Positions 1 through 5,032 of a stretch of 7,287 nucleotides of DNA are shown piece after piece. Under the pieces are notes generated by a model. The model worked only from the letters and a program-made list of their open reading frames with translations, was not told where the DNA came from and did not search any database. Each line of letters begins with the position of its first letter. Within the stretch, counting starts at the first letter, position 1. The position numbers were made by a program, and so were the translations under genes. Origin of the DNA: CAZBBC01 sp964489835 (GTDB lineage: Bacteria; Calditrichota; Calditrichia; JAJRVZ01); NCBI GenBank assembly GCA_964489835.1, contig CAZBBC010000198.1, forward strand, positions 1 to 7,287, in the 5' to 3' direction.

Positions 1-1
1 T

Positions 2-1723
2 TTATTCCGGCCAATAGTTTAAATTCGTTATGGCATTACCATCGGTATCGGTGATACGTAAATACAATCCCCAGTTCATCTCCGTATTACAGACTTTTAT
101 TAGTATTGTATTTTCACCCTTTTGCAGTTGTACGGGCTGAACATCATCATCCAGAACTGCGGAGCGTTCCATATTTTTAGCGACAATTTTATCCCCGTTA
201 AACCATAGAGTACCGGTATCATTAGTACCAACACGGATCTGCGCCGGCATAGTCTTCCGGCTGATGACTTTGCAATAGGCATAGGAACACACCCATTCGG
301 TCGGCCGGATATATTTGAGGAAATCCAGATACCCTGTTGCCGGCTCAACCGAACAGATTTCCCAGGTAAGTTTCTCTGATCCACTCTTATATTCAGCCTT
401 GATATTGACTTGTTTTTCCGGGGGAAATTCATGGTTAAAGTTGTCGCAGGTTTTACAGCCAAAGGGTCCGATTACCATAAATTTTGGGATAAAATTAAAA
501 TATCGCATAAATTCAAGCGGATCCTGATTCTTTACCTTCTCACTGATTAATTGCATATTCTCCGTGGACATCCATTTTTCTTTTAGCACTGCTTTATAGG
601 CAGCCAGATTCTCATCAACGGGTAATGCTGCATTTTTTCTTTCACCATAACGGGCAATATCCGCCTCCGAATATTGCCACCAGGTAGCTCCATGACCATA
701 GATCCAGCAGTAACCTTTACTGCCTAATAACAATCCCGCATATTGATTACGAAATTCTTCCACCGGAAACCGGCTGCTTTTATCGGCATAGGAACCAACC
801 ACCTCATCTCCAAATTTCTCTTTTTTACCACTATATCCTATAAATTCGCCAGTTTCGTCCAATATTTTTCTATAATAGCCCAGCGGCCAGCCACCCAAAG
901 CAATGCTGCATTTTTTATTCCAGTAATCCGCTGAAGATTTATCAAGAATACTAAGAATTTTCGAATTCAGATTCCGGGCATAATGGATCAATCCAATGGT
1001 ACTGGTCATATCATAGGACGCTTCGGTGAGCAAATACATGCCACCCGGTGCATTCGCATGGGCCATAGCCTGGACCATACCGGAGAACAGATTGCCGGCA
1101 AGGGGGCCATAGTATGTAATTCCCTCCGGCAGATTTAAGTAAACCATGTCCGGATAGCCCTTCAACATCGCCTGAATCAACTCCTGCCCACGTATAATCG
1201 CCGCTGCAAGCAACTCACTTTCCGTATATCCCTGATAATCGTAACCTTCCCAATCCAGATCGTATTGCTCACTGACATATTCGATATCTAAGGCAATTCC
1301 GCGACAGCCACTCTTACGGGCAAACCGGGCCACCTCATAAAAATTCAGGCATAATCCTTTCCAAGCCTGATCATCGGTCCAGAGCGGCACATGGGAATAA
1401 AAGGCAATCTTAATAAAATTGTCTTCGATTCCCTCCTTTTTACATTCATCGTTACAGGCTTTAACACGACGGAAGGTCAGATCATTCATTCCCCGGGTGG
1501 TACTATCGCCATCCGAAGCCCAAATATCATCGGCCCAGTTTCTCATGATGCCGGATAACAGAAAGCCGTCAAATCCGGTCGCTTTCCAATCGGCTGCCGT
1601 ATCTTTTAAGTATTCAGGCGTAATCGGACTGAAGAGAAGAGTTTTCGGTTGAGGTGGTTCGGATGGCTGACAGCTCATACAGATAAATGATAAAACAATA
1701 CAGAAATAAAATAATTTCCTCAT
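2..1723 (-). CDS. Exported lipoprotein: putative TIM-barrel glycoside hydrolase with C-terminal IGPF-type beta module
   Basis: 573 residues if translation starts at 1723, where an AAAGGAG site sits 8 bases upstream; the stop is at 2-4. Residues 1-18 form a lipoprotein-like signal (KLFYFCIVLSFICMSC); the lipobox is imperfect because Cys and Met occupy -3 and -2. Residues about 27-390 alternate strands and helices as in a TIM barrel: GFDGFLLSG (51-59), KIAFYSHVPLW (105-115), GIALDIEYV (142-150), YLNLPEG (195-201), LLTEASYD (231-238), SIALGGWPLGYY (273-284) and YCWIYGHGATWW (338-349). Acidic residues at strand ends, D146/E148 and E234, are candidate catalytic residues, and the many Trp/Tyr suggest sugar binding. 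Residues about 413-573 match the C-terminus of the metallophosphoesterase at 5033-7287. This copy has an extra CxxC (C423, C426). I do not recognise a named family for the barrel, so glycosidase is inference from fold-like pattern; a non-catalytic sugar-binding barrel is possible. It is the last visible gene of the co-directional series. Confidence 0.8.
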   Translation of the reverse strand: MRKLFYFCIVLSFICMSCQPSEPPQPKTLLFSPITPEYLKDTAADWKATGFDGFLLSGIMRNWADDIWASDGDSTTRGMNDLTFRRVKACNDECKKEGIEDNFIKIAFYSHVPLWTDDQAWKGLCLNFYEVARFARKSGCRGIALDIEYVSEQYDLDWEGYDYQGYTESELLAAAIIRGQELIQAMLKGYPDMVYLNLPEGITYYGPLAGNLFSGMVQAMAHANAPGGMYLLTEASYDMTSTIGLIHYARNLNSKILSILDKSSADYWNKKCSIALGGWPLGYYRKILDETGEFIGYSGKKEKFGDEVVGSYADKSSRFPVEEFRNQYAGLLLGSKGYCWIYGHGATWWQYSEADIARYGERKNAALPVDENLAAYKAVLKEKWMSTENMQLISEKVKNQDPLEFMRYFNFIPKFMVIGPFGCKTCDNFNHEFPPEKQVNIKAEYKSGSEKLTWEICSVEPATGYLDFLKYIRPTEWVCSYAYCKVISRKTMPAQIRVGTNDTGTLWFNGDKIVAKNMERSAVLDDDVQPVQLQKGENTILIKVCNTEMNWGLYLRITDTDGNAITNLNYWPE

Positions 1724-1731
1724 GACTTTTT

Positions 1732-1738
1732 CTCCTTT
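1732..1738 (-). promoter_or_regulatory. Ribosome binding site fixing the start of the leftmost gene
   Basis: On the minus strand this reads AAAGGAG, 8 bases before the ATG at 1723-1721. It favours that ATG over an in-frame ATG at 1783, whose 20 extra residues are charged, lack signal-peptide character and would begin inside an intergenic palindrome. Confidence 0.85.
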
Positions 1739-1773
1739 TAAGGAAGCGATTGTTGAATCAAGAAAGATTGACC

Positions 1774-1948
1774 TTAACCGCAAAGGCGCAAGGCAAAGTG
1801 CGAGGAGAGTAAATGGCTATATAAGAATGCAGAATGCTGAAAGCTGAAAGCAGGGTGGCCAGTGGTTACAACTCACTACCTCTGCCAACTGCTTTCTGCT
1901 CTCTGCTTTCTGTTTTTTTTGCTCTTCGCCTTTCGTCCTTGCGGTTAA
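1774..1948. repeat. Compound intergenic palindrome, TTAACC...GGTTAA bounded (element A)
   Basis: A 175-base nested inverted repeat occupies most of the gap between two genes. The outer arms, 1774-1801 and 1921-1948, match in 23 of 28 positions and start TTAACCGCAA. The inner arms, 1830-1853 and 1889-1912, match in 20 of 24 and consist of repeated GCTGAAAGC/GCAGAAAGC words. A 35-base loop (1854-1888) has a weak third level, AGTG with CACT. A run of eight T (1913-1920) lies just outside the inner right arm. On the minus strand the element begins about 13 bases after the stop codon of the sialidase-like gene and ends about 50 bases before the next start. It could be a small non-autonomous mobile repeat or an RNA-level structure. 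No target-site duplication is evident. Confidence 0.75.
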
Positions 1949-1961
1949 AAAAATATACCGG

Positions 1962-3146
1962 TTACTTCTTCACCCAATCAACATTAAAAGCCGCATGTTT
2001 GATTGTTCTCTTTTCACCCACTCTGTAAGAATAGGTCACATGTATCAGACCGTCCGCCCCTTGGATGACGGAAGGATAACTGTATGAATTTTTACCATCC
2101 TGGTCCAGAGCAATATATCCTTTCCATTGCCAGCTTTGCCCTTCATCATCGGATAGGGCTGCTGCCAGACGATATCTCCCGCTTCCGGTATCATTGAATA
2201 TCATCAGCCAGTGACCATCGGTGAGTTTAATAACTTCAAGGCTGGAACTGGGATTGGGGATGTCCGTCTTTGCCGCATAGGACCAGGTCTCACCGTTGTC
2301 GCCAGAGGTGCTCAGAAAAACGTTACCGGGAGAAGGCCCTTCATCTCTCATGTAAGCGACCAACGTGCCGTCTTTTTTCTGTACAATGGTCGGTTGATTA
2401 AGACCCTCTCCCACCATGGGAAGACTGGAACGCCAGTTTTTACCATTATCATCACTGATTGCCACCAGTCCCAGACAGTACCCGTCTGAATACAAAGGCA
2501 GCAGGATACGTCCTCCAGGCAAAACACAGGGATGAACACGCGTCATCCATCCAATTTGCCGCTTCACCGGATCCTTAGCGGCTTCACTGATCAGATCGCT
2601 ATATTGCGGCGCATATCCCGCCCACAGAGCCTCTTCTGTATTCCGGTCAAAATCTTCCTTTACGGTTTGGGCAAATTTATCACCGGGCTTGAGCGTGATA
2701 ATATCCTGCCAGGACCACATAGGCGGTCCATTAACCTGATAGATATCTGCAGTGCGGTATTTTAGAATGGACTGTTCCCAGCGATGAGCTAATACAGCAA
2801 TCCAGAAAAGCCACAAGCGTTTATTCCGGTCGATAAATAAGACTGGATTACAGTCCGGGAACCCGGGTGTATCCGCCATTAAAAAAACAGGTTCCCAGTA
2901 TTTCGTACCCTTTTTTAACCGCGATCCCTGTATCATTACATCATCAGCTGTGCGCTCCCCCGAACCATAAAACCAGCAGACTAACAGATCACCATTGGGA
3001 CATTCCACAATACTGCTGGCATGGACATGTTTGTCCTGATAGGGAAAAATTGATTCCTCCTGAAATACCGGCTGAGAAAAAAGCGGAGTTAACATTAAAC
3101 ATAGCAGTATTAAGATTACACGCAATAGAAAACATGTATTTATCAT
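1962..3146 (-). CDS. Secreted BNR-repeat (sialidase-fold) protein, probable glycan-active enzyme
   Basis: 394 residues with a Sec signal peptide at about 1-24 (hydrophobic LLRVILILLCLMLTPLFS, likely cleaved near S24). The rest matches the six-bladed beta-propeller BNR_2 family often annotated exo-alpha-sialidase. Three Asp boxes of the form SxDxGxxW are visible: S231-W238, S281-W288 and S332-W339. The N-terminal core is HASSIVECPNGDLLVCWFYGSGER (39-65 region) followed by DDVMIQGSR, the usual opening of this family. True GH33 sialidases have an Arg-Ile-Pro motif where this protein has VHAS, so the first arginine of the substrate-carboxylate triad appears to be missing. R203, R267 and R375 are other candidate pocket arginines, and Y374 and E304 could be catalytic. 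Sialidase activity is therefore unproven; another exo-glycosidase or a lyase on the same fold is equally possible. It is preceded by a 336-base repeat-rich gap and followed by one of 238 bases, so its transcription may be independent. Confidence 0.85.
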   Translation of the reverse strand: MINTCFLLRVILILLCLMLTPLFSQPVFQEESIFPYQDKHVHASSIVECPNGDLLVCWFYGSGERTADDVMIQGSRLKKGTKYWEPVFLMADTPGFPDCNPVLFIDRNKRLWLFWIAVLAHRWEQSILKYRTADIYQVNGPPMWSWQDIITLKPGDKFAQTVKEDFDRNTEEALWAGYAPQYSDLISEAAKDPVKRQIGWMTRVHPCVLPGGRILLPLYSDGYCLGLVAISDDNGKNWRSSLPMVGEGLNQPTIVQKKDGTLVAYMRDEGPSPGNVFLSTSGDNGETWSYAAKTDIPNPSSSLEVIKLTDGHWLMIFNDTGSGRYRLAAALSDDEGQSWQWKGYIALDQDGKNSYSYPSVIQGADGLIHVTYSYRVGEKRTIKHAAFNVDWVKK

Positions 3147-3153
3147 TTTTCTA

Positions 3154-3159
3154 CCCCTT
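3154..3159 (-). promoter_or_regulatory. Ribosome binding site of the sialidase-like gene
   Basis: Minus strand AAGGGG, 7 bases upstream of the ATG at 3146-3144. It departs from the AAAGGAG used by the two neighbouring genes and is probably weaker. Confidence 0.6.
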
Positions 3160-3205
3160 CTGCATTTAATGGTAGTGTAAAAGGTATTTATTCTTTTATA
3201 TATAT

Positions 3206-3401
3206 TTAACCTGAATAATTCATTTCTCGCAACGCCGCAGCGATATTAATAGAACACGGATGACCCAGATTAAACTGATTTGCACGGATTAAAACTAAAA
3301 TAATAATAATTTTTAAATAAAATCCGTGTTAATCCGTGGAATCCGTGGACTATTTTTTTCTTTGTTTGCAGCCTCGCTGCGTTATGAATTGATCAGGTTA
3401 A
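3206..3401. repeat. Palindromic intergenic element with CACGGAT words, TTAACC...GGTTAA bounded (element B)
   Basis: A 196-base unit whose ends are imperfect inverted repeats. The left arm 3206-3243 and the complement of the right arm 3374-3401 share TTAACCTGA, AATTCAT and AACGC..CAGCGA, the left arm having small insertions. Inside, CACGGAT occurs at 3255-3261 and 3283-3289. Its complement ATCCGTG occurs three times at 3322-3328, 3332-3338 and 3341-3347, spaced 10 and 9 bases apart. The centre (3290-3320) is almost pure A/T. CACGGATTAACACGGAT-like phrases are, from memory, common between genes in many environmental bacterial genomes; their function is not established. It lies upstream of the sialidase-like gene and could affect its expression. 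Confidence 0.7.
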
Positions 3402-3427
3402 CTAATAGATATTTCCTAACTAAATTA

Positions 3428-3473
3428 TTAACCTTTGTGATCTTTGTGCTTTCTTTGAGAACTTTGTGGTTAA
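3428..3473. repeat. Short CACAAAG phrase repeat, TTAACC...GGTTAA bounded (element C)
   Basis: A 46-base unit starting TTAACC (3428-3433) and ending GGTTAA (3468-3473). On the minus strand it contains four copies of CACAAAG or CTCAAAG, 9 to 11 bases apart. It is followed on the plus strand by nine A. On the minus strand the stop codon of the C45 gene (3485-3483) is therefore followed after two bases by T9 and then AACCACAAAG. The sialidase-like gene ends in nearly the same way: stop, short spacer, T7, AACCGCAA. Phrases of this type recur between genes in many uncultivated bacteria, from memory; role unknown. Confidence 0.65.
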
Positions 3474-3482
3474 AAAAAAATA

Positions 3483-4715
3483 TTATCGTTTAAACAGCTC
3501 ATTCATATCAAATTCCACAAACTGGCGGTCATAGGCAGCTAAAGGTCCGCTTTCATCATCCGCCCGCGCATTCGCCACCCAGGTTTTCATTGCGGTCAGA
3601 TCGTAAACAACGGTCTGTAAATTACCGGTTTTCACAGAAGTAACAATATCATTGATTGTTACCTCGGCATTAATATTGCCGTAATGTTCGATCAGTTTAT
3701 CATGGAGAGGGCCATCATAAGCGGGGACATCCCAACTCATGCCCCAATAAACAATATCTTTGATGCGCTGGTGTGTCTTGGTAAGCGGTTCAAGGTTATC
3801 CGGATCATATACATTACAGATGGCATGTGATGTTTGTAATCCTCGTAATTGCCCCAATTCTCCGTCTCCAATGCCGTATAACAACGATGTGGTCCGGGAA
3901 GCATTTTTTACCCGGTTGATAGCTGCATCAAGACTCATATCAAATTGCAGAATATCCCGCAGCAAGAAAATAAAGGGGATACCGGCAAAGGAATCTCTTT
4001 CTTTATCATAATCATCTCCGATCTCACTAATGGCCAGGCGCTCCGAACTAATGCCGGAGATACAGCCTACAACGCCGGCCCAGGAAATATTGGCAAACGG
4101 GTGCCCATCATCAGGGAAATATATTACCATCACCGGATGGTTTTGAATATTCGCGTGGGTTTCATAATCAAGACTTCTCAGCTGATAGAGATGTCCATTA
4201 GCTGTCGCTTTACCCCAGGCGCCGAACAGACTGCAATGCCATTCACCGGCTTCGCCGATCAGATTGGTACGGATCACATCTGTTAATGAAAGGCCTGTAC
4301 CATCAGCGATACCCTGCATTTCTTCAATAAATCTTTCCGGAATGAATGGTTTTGTTGCCATATATACCTCATCGAGAAGGGAGACCTGTTGCCCGCTTTT
4401 TTCTACCATCAGACGGATAAGATTTGGTAAATGCTCCGTGATCTCTTTTTTCATCAGCATGCCATGGGCCTTACCCATTTCATAGGGCGTTCCCCAGACT
4501 TTCAGGATGTGAATTTTGTCTTCACCCATACCGGCAATTCCAAGTGACCCATGTTCTGTATTGGCAATCCTGGTTATTTCTGCTTTTATTATTTTATTAC
4601 CAATGACCGCGGTGGATTTCTCGTCTTGGGAACATCCGCAGATCAAGGTAAATACTAAAATGAAAAGTATTGAAGGAAAAATTAACCATGCAATATTACA
4701 CCATTTTCGCCGCAT
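3483..4715 (-). CDS. C45-family (acyl-CoA:6-APA acyltransferase-like) autoproteolytic Ntn-hydrolase lipoprotein
   Basis: 410 residues. Residues 1-28 are a lipoprotein signal (hydrophobic LIFPSILFILVFTLICGC, with C28 the probable lipidated cysteine). ILKVWGTPYEMGKAHG (70-85) is the usual opening of the family. The core is GEWHCSLFGAWGKATANG (157-174), where C161 is the predicted nucleophile freed by self-cleavage between H160 and C161. It is followed by LRSLDYE (179-185), corresponding to the RNxD motif; R180 and D183 are expected in the active site. NISWAGVVGCISGISSERLAISE (209-231) and the C-terminal VVYDLTAMKTWVANA (369-383) are also typical. Relatives hydrolyse or transfer acyl groups on amides such as penicillins, peptides or N-acyl compounds; the substrate here cannot be deduced. 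The penicillin enzyme has Gly before its Cys, whereas this protein has His. Lipidation places it at the membrane or in the periplasm. An AAAGGAG site precedes the start. Confidence 0.85.
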   Translation of the reverse strand: MRRKWCNIAWLIFPSILFILVFTLICGCSQDEKSTAVIGNKIIKAEITRIANTEHGSLGIAGMGEDKIHILKVWGTPYEMGKAHGMLMKKEITEHLPNLIRLMVEKSGQQVSLLDEVYMATKPFIPERFIEEMQGIADGTGLSLTDVIRTNLIGEAGEWHCSLFGAWGKATANGHLYQLRSLDYETHANIQNHPVMVIYFPDDGHPFANISWAGVVGCISGISSERLAISEIGDDYDKERDSFAGIPFIFLLRDILQFDMSLDAAINRVKNASRTTSLLYGIGDGELGQLRGLQTSHAICNVYDPDNLEPLTKTHQRIKDIVYWGMSWDVPAYDGPLHDKLIEHYGNINAEVTINDIVTSVKTGNLQTVVYDLTAMKTWVANARADDESGPLAAYDRQFVEFDMNELFKR

Positions 4716-4723
4716 ATTTATAT

Positions 4724-4730
4724 CTCCTTT
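4724..4730 (-). promoter_or_regulatory. Ribosome binding site of the C45 hydrolase gene
   Basis: Minus strand AAAGGAG, 8 bases upstream of the ATG at 4715-4713. It has the same sequence and spacing as the site before the leftmost gene. Confidence 0.8.
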
Positions 4731-4761
4731 ATTTAAAAGAACTTATGTGATAAAATAAAAA

Positions 4762-4807
4762 GATCTCTCGCAGAGACCCGCCACAGCCGGTAACGCAGAC
4801 GTAGAGA
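4762..4807. repeat. Small CGCAGAGAC-type palindromic repeat (element E)
   Basis: GATCTCT (4762-4768) and AGAGACC (4772-4778) form a tight hairpin, 6 of 7 pairs around CGC. A second CGCAGAC word follows at 4794-4800 and runs into TAGAGA, so the block opens with TCTC and closes with GAGA. It resembles the CGCAGAGACGCAGAG phrases found between genes in many environmental genomes (from memory). It lies about 50 bases upstream of the C45 start on the minus strand. The boundaries are approximate. Confidence 0.4.
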
Positions 4808-4872
4808 AAATGTCTATTAAATGATTAGAGATCCAACTCTTTATAAATGGACATAACATTAATAACGACAGG

Positions 4873-4971
4873 AGATTGCTTCGTCCCGGCTGCGCCGGGC
4901 AGGCTACTCATTCTTCGTGACTCGCAATGACGGTGCTATTATCGTCATTGCGAGCGTTAGCGAAGCAATCT
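4873..4971. repeat. Dispersed-type hairpin repeat AGATTGCTTCG...CTCGCAATGACG (element D)
   Basis: A 99-base inverted repeat. AGATTGCTTCG (4873-4883) pairs perfectly with 4961-4971 and CTCGCAATGACG (4921-4932) with CGTCATTGCGAG (4943-4954), around a 10-base loop. Between the paired blocks the left arm has 37 bases and the right arm only 6 (CGTTAG). The left insert holds its own perfect hairpin, CCCGGC-TGC-GCCGGG (4885-4899). Related CGTCATTGCGAG...GAAGCAATCT repeats occur in many bacterial phyla, from established descriptions of genomic palindromes as I remember them. It starts 61 bases after the metallophosphoesterase stop on the minus strand. It could act as a 3' stabiliser or weak terminator, but no T run follows it in that direction. 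Confidence 0.8.
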
Positions 4972-5032
4972 ATACAATTTTACGGCGTTAAGAACATAAT
5001 CAGTCCACTAATTTCACGATTAGGAGTACGAA

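Larger units (their letters stand above)
3147..3482. other. 336-base non-coding gap between C45 and sialidase-like genes
   Basis: The gap holds two TTAACC/GGTTAA-bounded repeats (3206-3401 and 3428-3473) separated by 26 bases, and the AAGGGG ribosome site. The 59 bases 3147-3205 ahead of the sialidase-like start are very AT-rich, including alternating TATATA near 3198-3205, as expected of a promoter region, but I cannot place -35 and -10 boxes with confidence. Confidence 0.6.
4716..5032. other. 317-base non-coding gap between metallophosphoesterase and C45 genes
   Basis: Besides the AAAGGAG site, the small palindrome at 4762-4807 and the hairpin repeat at 4873-4971, I see no gene, tRNA or convincing promoter. 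The 61 bases between the metallophosphoesterase stop and the hairpin, and the stretch 4808-4872, are plain AT-rich sequence. Confidence 0.6.

Noticed and set aside
1724..1783. In-frame upstream ATG at 1783 extending the leftmost protein by 20 residues
   Set aside because: No ribosome site precedes it, it lies inside a palindromic repeat, and the extension would bury the lipoprotein signal that begins at the ATG at 1723.
1830..1920. Intrinsic terminator on the plus strand: 24-base stem followed by T8
   Set aside because: The geometry is right, but no plus-strand gene lies upstream to be terminated. It is more simply part of the compound repeat. On the minus strand no T run follows the stem.
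1834..2028. Plus-strand open frame of 64 codons
   Set aside because: It is made of the palindrome words and the antisense of the sialidase-like gene end, with no ribosome site and no family resemblance.
3160..3205. Promoter boxes ahead of the sialidase-like gene
   Set aside because: The region is AT-rich, and minus-strand TTTACA and TACCTTTT strings are present, but no pair of boxes has acceptable spacing and sequence.
3255..3347. CRISPR-like array from repeated CACGGAT/ATCCGTG words
   Set aside because: The words are only 7 bases, occur in both orientations and have no spacer-length intervals; no cas gene is present.
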